64,000 nt of DNA, from positions 44,776,392-44,840,391 of the forward strand of contig OY735233.1 in the NCBI GenBank assembly GCA_963457665.1, in the 5' to 3' direction. This DNA comes from Thysanoteuthis rhombus (Eukaryota > Mollusca > Cephalopoda > Oegopsida > Thysanoteuthidae). This document shows positions 34,750 through 45,906 of this stretch, piece by piece. The number at the start of each line of letters is the position of its first letter. Position 1 is the first letter of the stretch. Below the pieces are notes generated by a model. The model saw nothing but the letters and a program-made list of their open reading frames with translations, did no database searches and had not been told where the DNA came from. The translations under genes were made by a program, and so were the position numbers.

Positions 34750-34945
34750 AGTGTTTACACTTGTTTTTTGAAAATTTGAACTTTTTTAGTGATCACTGCC
34801 TCACGAAAGGAGTGAGAAATAACTTGTTCATTGATCACCCCACCCTTTTTCCAATTCTTTAATTGATTACCATCAACACGACATTCTACAAAAAGATGCT
34901 GGTCACTTGGTGTTTTCTATTGAGTGACTAACAAGATCTGTCTTT
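34750..34945 (+). repeat. Dispersed repeat family A, copy 6 (left-truncated)
   Basis: TTTGAACTTTTTTAGTGATC, TGCCTCACGAAAGGAGTGAG, CACGACATTCTACAAAAAGA, ending TTTTCTATTGAGTGACTAAC. Confidence 0.75.
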
Positions 34946-35028
34946 ATTTCGGGGCAGAAAATTTTTTTTCCCATAATGTCTAATTGCAGAAAATTATGTT
35001 TTCTATCTTTTTTTTTCTTTTCAAATAT

Positions 35029-35029
<1 letters not shown>

Positions 35030-35056
<27 letters not shown>
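35030..35056. repeat. (TA)n microsatellite
   Basis: About 13 TA units. Confidence 0.9.
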
Positions 35057-35059
<3 letters not shown>

Positions 35060-35580
35060 TCCTATCTTTTCATGTTTTTTTTTTTTTCATTTTATTGTTA
35101 TTTTAGTAAAAAAGGGTGACTCTGCAATGCTAAATATAGACATAATAGAAGGATCTGTTCACCTGAGATAATCTGAAAGTAATTGTTACAAATTTGTACC
35201 AGTAGGTGGTCATGTACTGTTTTCTCTTCTGTGGGCAGTAAGCCATGCCTCACTGACCATGTCATTTGTTGAATTCAATGAAGCATACAACTCAGGTATA
35301 CCTATATACCATGGCTCCACTCATCTGGCAAAGAAGTTTATTTTGGGTTTTTCTTTCTTCCCTGAGTGGAGACACCTGAATGCACCCAGTCATTTGTGTG
35401 GGTAGGGAATCTGATCATTCTGCCTCACTGGAACGTTATTGAAAATGACTTTTGAACTTTTAGCAGGGTCATTTATGGCAACTATGTGTATATCTGTGAG
35501 TACTTCAATCACTGAAGTAGAAATCATCACTTCTGAGGTTTTATTTATTTGGTTTGTGGATCGGGTAGAATTCATAGATA
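35057..35580. other. Non-coding, nothing recognised
   Basis: Overlapping short frames on both strands near 35390-35669 have no recognised domain. Confidence 0.4.
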
Positions 35581-35930
35581 TGCTCTTGACTAACCATTGT
35601 CAACAGAGACCCTACGCACTCCCCTGGGTCTTAGCACTGGAATATCTGAAGGGAGCCATACTGAATTAATAATAAATGGATTGTCTATGTATTCATTGAT
35701 TCCTTGATTTGCCCAACAAGGACCATATGGCTCCCTTGGGAGCCCCAGCACATTCGATGGGAGTCCTATTAGATTAATAAGTGAATTTCTGTTTAAATTT
35801 TAATGTTGTCTCTCTGTTTAACAGGAAGCCTTTTGGATTGAATAGAATTCCTTGGTACTTGCTCTTAATCAGCCATTCTCAATTGTGAAGGGAGCCATAC
35901 TGAAATAATAATAAATGAATTTATGCTATA
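35581..35930. repeat. Degenerate tandem duplication around GGGAGCCATACTGAA
   Basis: GGGAGCCATACTGAATTAAT (35654) recurs as GGGAGTCCTATTAGATTAAT (35759) and GGGAGCCATACTGAAATAAT (35890). The first and last are each preceded by CTCTT-A.-CATT.TCAA text, so a segment of roughly 105-130 bp was copied and then decayed. Confidence 0.6.
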
Positions 35931-36164
35931 TTTCTGTTTGATAAAGGAAAGGTTCTGAGAATGGAATTGTGATGCAAAGACCACAAAAAGGAGTGGGGGA
36001 GAGAAGCAAAGTAGGGTTTGCATAATGGTTGGAATGAAACATAAAGATGTTCACTGAAGGAGGATGGCTGAGCTTGGCTGTCAAGGGAAAAAAAAAAAGA
36101 TTTTGTCAAGTGCCAGGGATGGTCGGTTCAGGCAACTCCAAAGAGTTTTTTTTTTTCTTTTTTT

Positions 36165-36665
36165 TGATACAACAGTGCTTAGATTTCCACTCTTACTTAT
36201 ATTGTTTGTTTCGCACGTAAAGTGTCTATTGTCGAATCCGAACAGCGATGGATTGTTGAAGAGACGAAGATTTTAGATCCACGTGGATGATGTGTAGTGT
36301 GCCGGCCCTGTAGCTGTGGAAGGAAAAGAATGCTGTACGAAGAGAAGGGAATGGAATGCGCGCCAAGTATGAAGTTGGACGCTCATTGAAATAAAGAGGA
36401 ATGAACACATACAAGAATTATGGCCAGATAAGAGACGTACGTTTAATACAAGAATAAAGATGAGGTACATGTACGGGTAACGTTAATACGATCGATCGTG
36501 AGAAGTACTGATAGAAGAGATAGTAAAAAGTGGGAGTTCTCTTGTCTTGATAGTGCTGGCGTTGGAGTTGTAGCGGAGCTGTCTGAACGCGTGGATTCCG
36601 TATGGTTGGATCTCTCCTAGATGCATAGAAACCGGGTTCAGTGTGTGAGCTTAGGGGGCACTACA
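36165..36665. other. CpG-retaining block, possible solo LTR or recent insertion
   Basis: This ~500 bp has many CpGs (GTACGTTT, CGATCGATCGTG, GCGCGCC, GAACGCGTGG, ACCGGG) in a window otherwise poor in CpG. In the + sense it can be framed as TGATACAACAGTGC to GGGGCACTACA (TG...CA ends), compatible with an LTR, with AATAAA motifs inside. I saw no second LTR, and an intronic promoter is an alternative. Confidence 0.35.
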
Positions 36666-36766
36666 TTTGTAAAGCAATAAGTATTTTACTTATCTATTCA
36701 TAGTCTGTAATAGCAAGATTTTAGGGATAACAGTTGAAAGTTTGATTCTTTTGACTATACTCTCAA

Positions 36767-36968
36767 TTAGCTCTTTAATTCTTATGAAAAAATTCAAATT
36801 TCAGATTGAAGGGAATAACTTCAGACCAGTTACTTCTCTTTTGCTTTTACGTAAATTTTTAAATTTCTTCCAGTTAAATTCACAAGTGAGTTCTATTTTT
36901 TAAAAATTCAATTCATTGAAGAGTTTCACTGTGAATGGTTTCAAGTGGTCCACGAATTTAAGAATTAG
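36767..36968 (-). mobile_element. MITE family B, reversed copy
   Basis: Left TTAGCTCTTTAATTCTTATG, internal GAGTTTCACTGTGAATGGTT then TCAAGTGG, right CACGAATTTAAGAATTAG. ~200 bp. Confidence 0.75.
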
Positions 36969-38728
36969 TTGGATAGAATATATAAAACTAACCACATGAC
37001 GAATTTTCTTATAGTGGGAGGGTTGTTGTATAGTGACAATCCCAGCCTCCAAAGTCATTTTCTTGTGGCATGATACCATATAATGAGCATGATTTAATTC
37101 CGTGTTGGTCTAGGTGCCATCATGATTACGACTTCCCTCAACCAAATAATGACCTTTTATGGTGCAGTGCAAGGGATGAATCAAAATACATTTTTTTTTC
37201 AATTATGAAATATATTGTTTGAATCTTCAGAAAGGAATGCTGGATGGGTCTCTGTCAAACCCACAGACTCCCCAACAAAGCTTCAAATCACTGATTAATC
37301 CCAACAGAAAATGATTGACATTTTTGGTGTCATGAATTATCATGGCTTCCCTTTGCGGACAAAGATTCAAGTGGGAATTCTATGGCTGTTGCAGATCGGC
37401 TGGTTGCGCTGATGTGAGACAAACAAGTTCTTTCACGGTGGTTGGCGAAGAAGATCTGGCAACCGAGTTTAAATTTTACTACATTGCCACTTCTCTACAG
37501 ATTTTGACTGTAGGAAATCCTCAGGATTCAACAAGTAAAATTTCTAAGGCGGGGTGCATTATTGACCTTATGCATTAAACAAAGGGTTTACTTGTATCAC
37601 ACTGCAAGTAGGATATTGGTAGTGGGTTTCCTTGATCATAAGTTGGATTTTTTCTTTTCCAAGGCAGATGGCTGAACAGATTCAGAGGTCTGCTGTCCTT
37701 TAAAGGTGTAACCAACAAAAAAGCTGGCTGAATGCATATGCTCTGATCCTGTACTTTATGCAAAACTGCTGTGAGGTTTTGAGTTTTAACTTGGTATAAG
37801 TTCTTACAGTATATTTTAGTAGGTGTTGGAGACCGTCTCTTTCTGACAACAAATGTAACTTACTGGCATCAGAGGATGATTATTATTATCTCAACATGTT
37901 TCCGTTTCTTTTTGTAAGGCTGTTATATGCTATAGAAGTATGAATTTCTGGACATAAAATCTGAGAAAGTTTCATATTCGATCTCTTTATATACGTAATG
38001 TTCATATTGATATAAAATCTATATTTGTTTACAATTCTCAAAACTTGAAGGTAAAAAACTTTTTACTGGAGTTTAAGATAGTAGACCAAAAGGGGTTTTT
38101 TCACAAATTTTACTATAAAGAAAAAAAAAAATTCTGATTTTTTTTCCCTCCAAGATAAAGGTTTTTTTACCCTGGGTAGCCTTGGTAGTAGAGGGAACCA
38201 CTTATTGTGATTACTCATGGACAGATAATAATAATCGACTGAAGCAAAGGATACAAAAATTGGAACAATTCATCTTCATTGTAGTAAATGCATTGTTATA
38301 AACAATGTTTTAAAAAAAATCAATATGAAATGTTATTTACGATTCATTTTAGATAAAGTTTAATAAGTTAATTATACTAGATGGCTTCGTTTATACCTAT
38401 AATGATACTCACAGACAATCATTATCTACTTGTTTTCATATTATCATCTTTTTTTACTTGACATTGATCACCAATGAATTGGATCAGATGGAATGGATGT
38501 CCTCAATTAACCAAAACTGACCGAAATAATGAAAGCTGAAATGCTAAATTCTGTGTAGTCACTACTGACCTTGATTAGTATACTTGGGAAATTTTGCTTT
38601 CCTCATTTTGACTGTGAAATGCTTGGAAAATGGGAATGACTACATATTTTCTTAACTGCTCATTTAGTCTATAGTCAAATATAATCTATCAAGTAAATTG
38701 GCAATAATGATACTCTATGTAGGTTACA
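36969..38728. other. Non-coding; one unassigned open frame
   Basis: The frame at 37342-37575 (+) has more coding-like composition (Cys-rich start, then EEDLATEFKFYYIATSLQ), but I recognise no family and see no convincing splice pair. The rest is AT-rich without recognisable repeats. Confidence 0.35.
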
Positions 38729-38756
38729 ATGAATGGCCTACATTTTCTACTTGACT

Positions 38757-38759
<3 letters not shown>

Positions 38760-38790
<31 letters not shown>
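38760..38790. repeat. (CA)n microsatellite
   Basis: 15 CA units. Confidence 0.95.
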
Positions 38791-38792
<2 letters not shown>

Positions 38793-39039
38793 GGATTCCA
38801 GTTAAATGTAACATCAGTTGCAAGGAAGAGTTGCTTAGTGAGACCAATTGTGCAAGAACAGAATCGAATATGTATAATAGTTATAAACTTCATGTAAATC
38901 TGCTTGAAAGGCACGACCAACGGCAGGAGTTTAGTGCCAGGGGAGCAGTGTTCCCTTACTTTGGGGGGAAGTGGAAACAGTACAGCATTCCCTAAAATCA
39001 CTGATGAGAAATATCAAGCAATATGTGTACCTCACATAA

Positions 39040-39077
39040 ATGACTTACCATACCAACATGTATGCCAGAACCAATTA

Positions 39078-39112
<35 letters not shown>

Positions 39113-39290
39113 AAAAGATCTTTTACTTAAAATCATTGAAAAATACCAGCCCAACATTTGGACATTGTTGGTCCAAAATGACTTTGGTGACACAAAAAAT
39201 CACTTTTTTGAAAAAATAGTTTTTAGTAGGTGCTTAGTTGTTTAATCATGCAAATTTCCAAAGTTGTAGCCCAAAAATGTGACCAGGGGT
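39040..39290 (+). repeat. Dispersed repeat family J, copy 2, with A30 run
   Basis: Same text as 2820-3085, but the short A run after AATTATCT has grown to 30 A (39081-39110). Confidence 0.7.
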
Positions 39291-39630
39291 ACCCAGGGAC
39301 ACGTATATTTAAGAGAGAAGAATCCATGGCCTACTTGGGTATATTGGTCAGGCAGGCCAATGGTGAGGCTCCACTGATTTGATATGCGTCAAAATACTCA
39401 TCCGATATGGCTTCAAATTGTCAGTGATATTGGTTAAATTTCATAGATTTTCTGGCTTCACCCCTTCCTTCAAGAGCAGACAAACATGTGTTTCTTCATT
39501 TCTTTTTGAGCATTATACCGCTGCTTATAGGGACCAAAATTTGTTACAGTGCATCAGATTGATGTAAGTCTCCAACATCTTCCATCTATTTAAATTCATA
39601 GCATCATTATCCAGTCTTTTTTTATTTTGT
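39291..39630. other. Non-coding, nothing recognised
   Basis: Short stretch before the T-rich array; a 62-codon frame (39379-39567) is unsupported. Confidence 0.4.
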
Positions 39631-39632
39631 CC

Positions 39633-40475
39633 ATTTTTTCTTTTGACTTTTTTTTCTTTTGACTTTTTTTTCTTTTGACTTTTTTTTCTTTTGACTTTTT
39701 TTTCTTTTGACTTTTTTTTCTTTTGACTTTTTTTTCTTTTGACTTCTTTTCTTTTGACTTTTTTTTCTTTTGACTTCTTTTCTTTTGACTTTTTTCTTTT
39801 GACTTGTTTTTCTTTTGACTTGTTTTTCTTTGACTTGTTTTTCTTTGACTTGTTTTTCTTTGACTTGTTTTTCTTTGACTTGTTTTTCTTTGACTTTTTT
39901 TTCTTTGACTTGTTTTTCTTTGACTTGTTTTTCTTTGACTTGTTTTTCTTTGACTTTTTTTTCTTTGACTTTTTTTTCTTTGACTTTTTTTTCTTTGACT
40001 TTTTTTTCTTTGACTTTTTTTTCTTTGACTTTTTTTTCTTTGACTTTTTTTTCTTTGACTTTTTTTTCTTTGACTTTTTTTTCTTTGACTTTTTTTTCTT
40101 TGACTTTTTTTTCTTTGACTTTTTTTTCTTTGACTTTTTTTTCTTTGACTTTTTTTTCTTTGACTTTTTTTTCTTTGACTTTTTTTTCTTTGACTTTTTT
40201 TTCTTTGACTTTTTTTTCTTTGACTTTTTTTTCTTTGACTTTTTTTTCTTTGACTTTTTTTTCTTTGACTTTTTTTTCTTTGACTTTTTTTTCTTTGACT
40301 TTTTTTTCTTTGACTTTTTTTTCTTTGACTTTTTTTTCTTTGACTTTTTTTTCTTTGACTTTTTTTTCTTTGACTTTTTTTTCTTTGACTTTTTTTTCTT
40401 TGACTTTTTTTTCTTTGACTTTTTTTTCTTTGACTTTTTTTTCTTTGACTTTTTTTTCTTTGACTTTTTTTCCTT
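39633..40475. repeat. T-rich 15/16-bp minisatellite, about 55 units
   Basis: It begins with a block of 16-bp units (GACTTTTTTTTCTTTT), passes through 15-bp units with a TTG variant (GACTTGTTTTTCTTT), and from about 39946 becomes GACTTTTTTTTCTTT, repeated at least 34 times without a single change (39961-40470). Because 15 is divisible by three, it creates long artificial open frames on both strands; these are not genes. Confidence 0.97.
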
Positions 40476-40489
40476 TCTCTCTCTCCATG

Positions 40490-41875
40490 ATCATTTACTG
40501 TGTCATATTTGCAACATGTGGATCGGTTTACAAACTGTTATTTGGAGAATCTAATCTCTTCTTTCCATCTTTGATATTATCACAACATTCATCCAATTCA
40601 TTTTACAGCCTTTTTGAGATGTAATATAAAATATCCTTAAGGGAGGAGTCTCTTTTCGTTCTATCTTCAGTGGGTCAAAACAAAAAAAATAGTGTAAAAC
40701 AGTGAATTTAAAGATTGGCCGCAATGCATGTAAATGAAATCTTCCTTATGGACATTACATATTGCAGCTGAAGAATGTAGAAAGAATCTTCTAAAACATT
40801 GATATTTAAGATGTGAATAAAGGAATGGATTCTCTGAACTAAAGTTATGTTTATAGACTCTCTGCAAAGTTATTGACAATGAGAATTGGTGTTGCTATGC
40901 AGCAAAATCACCAATTAACTTTCTTGCCCAGAAAATGTTTTTTTTTTTTTTCTGTTCCAATACGTCATATAAACAAAATAATTTCTCATTGTAGTATTGT
41001 ATAGTAACAGTTTGTCAATGTTCAAGTAATTCTCTATGATTCTTGCGAAACACAGAACTTCTTTTTTCTGCCTTAGTAGATAGTTTTGGTTGAGATACTG
41101 AAGGTTTTCCTGGATCTAGCAAGTACAGATTTAACCTTGAGGCACCAGACCCCCAGACTTTGAAAGTCTGCAGGGTGGATTTAGGGGACATGAGTGGGCC
41201 TTTGAAAAAAAAATTTTCTCATGAACCTTTTGGCTAGACCCGTTTTGAACCTCCTTACTGATCATCATCATCTGAAAATGCTCCTTTTCAAATATTGAGG
41301 TGTATAAGAAACTTTTTATCTGCCCGAGCAGATTATTTGGGTTGTCATAGTGAAGTCTTTCCTGGATCTGGCCTTGATTCTTTTTGTTTTGGATTCACAT
41401 AATAAATCCATTTTTATTGCCAGTGATTTTTTTTTTTTCTTGGTGAGAAACAGAAAGACAGGTGTTTAAATGCTGACTCATGTTACTTTCCCAAAGTTCA
41501 TGAGGACCCTGTTTCCTTAGCCTTTTGAATTTTTCCTTAAGGCTTCCAGATGATACACTACAGTTGACTGATTGCACAAGCAATTAAATGCTCAGTGAGG
41601 TACTGGGGCTTATCTGATTGGGAAGTTCAGTTCAAGCTTCATGGAAATCTCTCACATTCTATACCACTTGCTGTCAGTCCATTGAAGGATTAGAAAAATC
41701 AGGCTGTTTACTATTAAAATCTGCAATACTCATGAAAAATAAGTTTTATCATTGCTTGAACTATCTTTGAATGTATACCACTTTGTGAATTGGGGCAAGA
41801 AAAAAATGAGAATAGTACATTTTATTATATGGTCTGAAAAGAGTCACGGTGCAAGAAACAATATAATGTGTTCAT
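40490..41875. other. Non-coding, nothing firmly recognised
   Basis: Near 41095 and 41345 the phrase TTTCCTGGATCT-(A)GC recurs with TTGG-TTG and GA-T around it, a weak ~250 bp duplication (41060-41120 and 41310-41370). No coding signal. Confidence 0.4.
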
Positions 41876-41878
41876 AAG

Positions 41879-41925
41879 TATGTGTGTGTGTGTGTGTGTG
41901 TACACACACATATATATGTGTGTAT
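41879..41925. repeat. (TG)n/(CA)n/(TA)n compound microsatellite
   Basis: A TG run passes into ACACACA, then TATATATG and TGTGTATG. It forms the 3' boundary of the neighbouring minus-strand SINE. Confidence 0.9.
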
Positions 41926-41939
41926 GTATTTGAGAAATG

Positions 41940-42200
41940 GACATATTTGATCCAACAGAATGAATTATAAAATGCGTTATATCATGTCGAAACTCATTTG
42001 AAATGATCTACCATCGTTACATGGTTAATATATTACTCAATTTAGACAACATAAATAGAATAAACAATTGGAGAAAATAAGGCCTATGGAGGAATCGAAT
42101 CTGTCAACGGAAGGGTAGCTGAACATAGCGATGGTCTTACCATTGAGCTAAACGGCCACTGTTTCTATATAACGCAATTCATGATTCATTCTGTTTGACC
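41940..42200 (-). mobile_element. tRNA-derived SINE family 2, copy 1
   Basis: On the minus strand: A box GTTTAGCTCAATGGTAAGAC, B box AGATTCGATTCCTCC, then an AT-rich body running into a TG/TA microsatellite. Clear polymerase III promoter layout, no tRNA acceptor pairing. Confidence 0.85.
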
Positions 42201-42289
42201 AAATGTCTCCATTTCTTGAATACATAATTGTTGCATTGAAAGAGACAAATAGACCAAGAATAAATGAGATGAGAATTTTGGTTGAAAGC

Positions 42290-42345
42290 CATTTATTTAT
42301 ATTTACATTAATTGTGGCTGTTTAGCTCAATGCTAGGAGCATCAC
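42290..42345 (+). mobile_element. tRNA-derived SINE family 2, head fragment
   Basis: TGGCTGTTTAGCTCAATGC then TAGGAGCATC in + orientation; the B box part is missing. It faces the copy at 41940-42200. Confidence 0.5.
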
Positions 42346-42989
42346 TACATTGAAATGGCTAGAAGACCAAATAAATCATAACTCACAGACAGAGCTTAAT
42401 GTCTTTCTACGGTCAGTGGCCAGGGGCCGGCGGCTCGTTGACTGTCTGACCCTCTTTCTTGTCTGGTCTGGTCTGGTACTGTGGTGACCAACCTATTGTC
42501 TCCTTTTTGAAGGCAAGAGTCCCTTTTCTCTTCTATTTTCTTCCTGCTTTCTTCCGTTCCTCATGCAACTAAACTTACTATCTTACTTCTGCCCTCAGAA
42601 TCCTTGTACACCGTCCCTTTTTTATCAACCCCCTTTCACTTTCTTTCTCCCAGTGTCTTTTTAATTAAGTGGTTGCTTGTCAATAAATCTACTCAAAATG
42701 TTTCTATCAGCTAGTAGGCTGAAATGGGTCGCTCTCTAACTTATCTTATCTTTGACCAAGTATGTAAGTATACTTCACATACACCATCGCAAAAATATCT
42801 TTAACAAAAAAAAAAGAAAAATGCTATTTAGAAATATGATCAAATATTTGAAAATAAAATGAATATTTGATTTAAGAGCACTCATCAGCCCTCGTATTCT
42901 ATTGCTAGCCGTACATCCAAACCGTCTCCTTTCACTCAGGTTTGGGACCAGCTGTAGCAACTGCTAAGATTCAGAGTAACTTTCTCTCG
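42346..42989. other. Non-coding, pyrimidine-rich
   Basis: A TCTGG-repeat (42463-42477) and a long C/T-rich stretch (42500-42660). Nothing else recognised. Confidence 0.4.
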
Positions 42990-43180
42990 GATAGACTGTT
43001 ATGATGGGATAAATGGCTCCAACTACCTGGCTATTGATCCCAAGCTGGGGAGAGAAAGAGAAGTGGATTCAAGCCTTTCCCAAGGGCATTTTTGTGAAAT
43101 AAATGTAAGCACCCTTGGCTGAAATTTGAATTTGATAAACCCATTCTGTTTTCTTTGCCAGTGACCATTACACTATCCTG
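42990..43180 (-). repeat. Dispersed repeat family E, copy 3 (divergent)
   Basis: CTGGCTATTGATCCCAAGCT, GTGGATTCAAGCCTTTCCCA and GCCAGTGACCATTACAC match the other family E copies in order. Read in reverse the end is GTGTAATGGTCACTGG, close to a SINE A box. Confidence 0.5.
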
Positions 43181-43604
43181 CGTCCTTCTATCACTATCCA
43201 CTTATTCAAAAATTACCAGTTTTTTCCCCCCCCACTTGTCATTGGAAATCAGTAAATTTGGTCAACTGAATCTGGTCATCTTGCCAGAACTGATCACCCC
43301 AAACTTGGCTCTTCATCAAGACACCGTATTTGAACCATTTCTTATCATCTGACATCTTGATTTGTTGGATTATCGAAGTTCCATCGATTCTTTTGTCCTC
43401 CTAATGGACAATAGAGCATGAACTGAAAATGAGGCTGGATTGATTGCATTTTTTCTTCTTTTTCTTTTCTTTATGTGTCTCCTAACGTGTTCTGTAAATT
43501 GCTCGTCTGGAGTCGTCTGGACATGATCACTGGTATTGCTTGGGATTTTACGTATCGTCTTTTTTCTCTTACTATAAGAATAAATGATGCAAATGATATT
43601 GCAC

Positions 43605-43985
43605 AACAGGTCTGGTTAGTCACTCAATAGAAACCATCGTGTGGCCAATGTCTTTCAGTGGCAAGGGTGATCAATGAATAAGTTACTCCTCTCGCTTCTT
43701 GCCAGGTGTTGATAACAAAAATAGTCTGAACTTTCAGAAAACAAGTGGAAACTAAGTGATCTATTTAGCATAAACTTACATTATAAATTGAATCTCACAC
43801 TAAAAACCTATTATATGGAGAATTTGAGATAATTTTCTTTTTTTAAATGTATGAAGAAGTAAATGTTCAAATTTTCAGTTCTAGCTCTTATTGGTCCAGG
43901 CTTTATATGTGATACGTAGCCAGGCAGGCAGAATCACTTGAAAACTGAAGGAAGTTAAGTAAATATTTCTGGCTGATGGTTTCTA
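43605..43985 (-). repeat. Dispersed repeat family A, copy 7
   Basis: Reversed copy from AGGTCTGGTTAGTCACTCAA to GGCTGATGGTTTCTAATAG. Internal ~40 bp shorter than consensus. Confidence 0.8.
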
Positions 43986-44221
43986 ATAGTGAAGGTTGTC
44001 TTTTTATCTCCCATTCAGGCATAAGCACCCTATTCTCACTCTTTACCCGACTTGAAATTTTGATGCTTCAGTTGTTCAGTTATTGACTGATGGCAAATCT
44101 CAGTTTAATCTGTATGTTGATAAATAAATTCTGCAATTTTTTTTCAAATTTTAACACATCAAGTTAGATGAATGTGATGGTGTAAAAAGATCGTACAATA
44201 TCAAAAATTGAGAAAAAAAAA

Positions 44222-44640
44222 ACAGTTCTGGTTAGTCATTAAATAGAAACTGTCGCTTGACTAACATGTTTTGGCAGCATGGAAAAAAGGTGATCAATGA
44301 AAACATTCTGTATGCCCTCCTGTTGCATCACCAAAATGTCCAAAGTTTCAGAAATCAAAAAAAATTTCAAAAAAGTGTGATTGCTGTTTGACACAAACTA
44401 TGAGCAATTTAGCATAAAATTACTTTGCAAATTGAATAACCCACTAAAACCTACCCTGGGGGGGGGTGTTAAAAAGCATTTCTGTTAGATGTAAGAAGCA
44501 AATATTCAAGTTTTCAACCCTCTAGCTCCATTGGTGAAGACCATACGCATCATACATACATACATAGGTAGTCAACCAGAACTACTTGAAAAATGAAGAA
44601 ACCTATGCTGATTTGGTTGATGGTTTTTAGAGTCTGTAGA
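44222..44640 (-). repeat. Dispersed repeat family A, copy 8 (left arm of a large palindrome)
   Basis: Reversed copy: TTCTGGTTAGTCATTAAATA at the left, GAAACCTATGCTGATTTGG at the right. Faces copy 9 across a ~170 bp spacer. Confidence 0.8.
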
Positions 44641-44809
44641 CGTACTTGCTATGTGCAGTGCTTTTTTTCCGTTCAATATTATTGATTACGGAATCACTAC
44701 GTTCACCTAATCCAACAAGTGATAGAACGTACTGGAAACTAAGAAGGGAGCCACCAATCACAAGATATTTTTTCTCATTTCCTGCTTTTTTATTTGTTGT
44801 TTTTTTTGT

Positions 44810-45240
44810 ATTTGATATTAGAAACGGTCAATCAAAACTGTCAACAAAGGTTTCTTCAGTTTTTAAGTTGGTTTGGCTGGCTATGTATATACCATGCATA
44901 CCAATAGAGCTTGAGGATGAATATTTCAATACTTATTCTTTAAAAAAATGTTTTTTTGTTCTTGAATGACCCCTCCCTGCCCGGTTTTTAGTGGGGGAGG
45001 GTTTCAATTTACAACGTAACATTGTTAAATTGATCCCTTATTTTCTGTCCAGCAGCATTCACGTTTTTTAAAAAATTTTTTTAAAAATTCAAATTTTCTA
45101 GTGATCATCACCCAACAAAAGATGAGAAGTAGCTTGTTCTTTGTTCCAATTTTCTAAAATTGATCACCCCCAACATGGCTTGCAGTCAAAAGACCAAGAT
45201 CACATGAGAGTTTCTATTGAGTGACCAACTAGACCTGTCT
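44810..45240 (+). repeat. Dispersed repeat family A, copy 9 (right arm of a large palindrome)
   Basis: Full-length + copy: AAACTGTCAACAAAGGTTTC, GATCATCACCCAACAAAAG, GACCAACTAGACCTGTC. Confidence 0.85.
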
Positions 45241-45545
45241 AAAAATGTTTTCATTTCCTGCTATTTTTAAAAAAATTTTATTACCAAAAAATGTTCTATA
45301 TGCATTCATAATTAGATTCCATCTGGAAAATCCTAGCAAATTAATGTCTGAATAGTTTGATCACCGCCATTCCTTTGTTGTGGACCTAGCTTTATAAGGT
45401 CAAGGAAAAAAAATCATTATAATAACTCAAGTTTGGCCTCTACATACTGAATGTATTGGACTTAGCAATGGATGTTTTGCAAAGGTATTTTGCTCACAGC
45501 TATTCATCCAAGCCCTATAAGTGTCAATATCACTATTTGGTAGAA
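45241..45545. other. Non-coding, nothing recognised
   Basis: AT-rich spacer. Confidence 0.4.
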
Positions 45546-45651
45546 ATTATGCAAATATCATACTGCAGCCAAAGCACTGGTATTAGGGGACCATCATGGC
45601 ACTCTAATAGTTATACTAACATATCGGATGCAGTATAATATTTGCATAGTT
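45546..45651. repeat. Small hairpin element, 25-bp inverted arms
   Basis: Left arm ATTATGCAAATATCATACTG then CAGCC (45546-45570); right arm GGATGCAGTATAATATTTGC then ATAGTT (45626-45651). They pair with about three mismatches over a 55-bp loop. A single left arm with CTATGCAAGTATTACACTGC occurs near 55050, so this is a repeated element. Confidence 0.7.
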
Positions 45652-45701
45652 TTGAAAATAAATCAAATATTTATCTTATATGCCAGCATATACAATAGAT
45701 A

Positions 45702-45906
45702 TTAACTCTTAGATTCATAAACTATTTGAAACCGTTTGTAATTGGACAATGGAATGCTTCAATGAATAAGATAAAACATAGTGGAACTTGGCTGTGAATT
45801 CAATGATAAAAAGAAATTCACCAAATGGCCAGAGATAATTTTAATCAGAAATTATTTCCCTTGAAATTTATATTCTATTTTCTTTTTATGGATTGAAGAG
45901 TCAAGT
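45702..45906 (+). mobile_element. MITE family B copy
   Basis: Left TTAACTCTTAGATTCATAAA, internal AATTATTTCCCTTGAAAT, right TATGGATTGAAGAGTCAA. 205 bp. Confidence 0.85.

Noticed and set aside
39622..40554. Long open frames of 270-290 codons on both strands (KVKEK or FFFDF/FSLTF repeats)
   Set aside because: They are translations of a 15-bp tandem array. Because 15 is divisible by three, the frames stay open on both strands. There is no complex protein sequence.
44646..44969. 107-codon + open frame
   Set aside because: It runs from the palindrome spacer into a family A copy and is not conserved in other copies.
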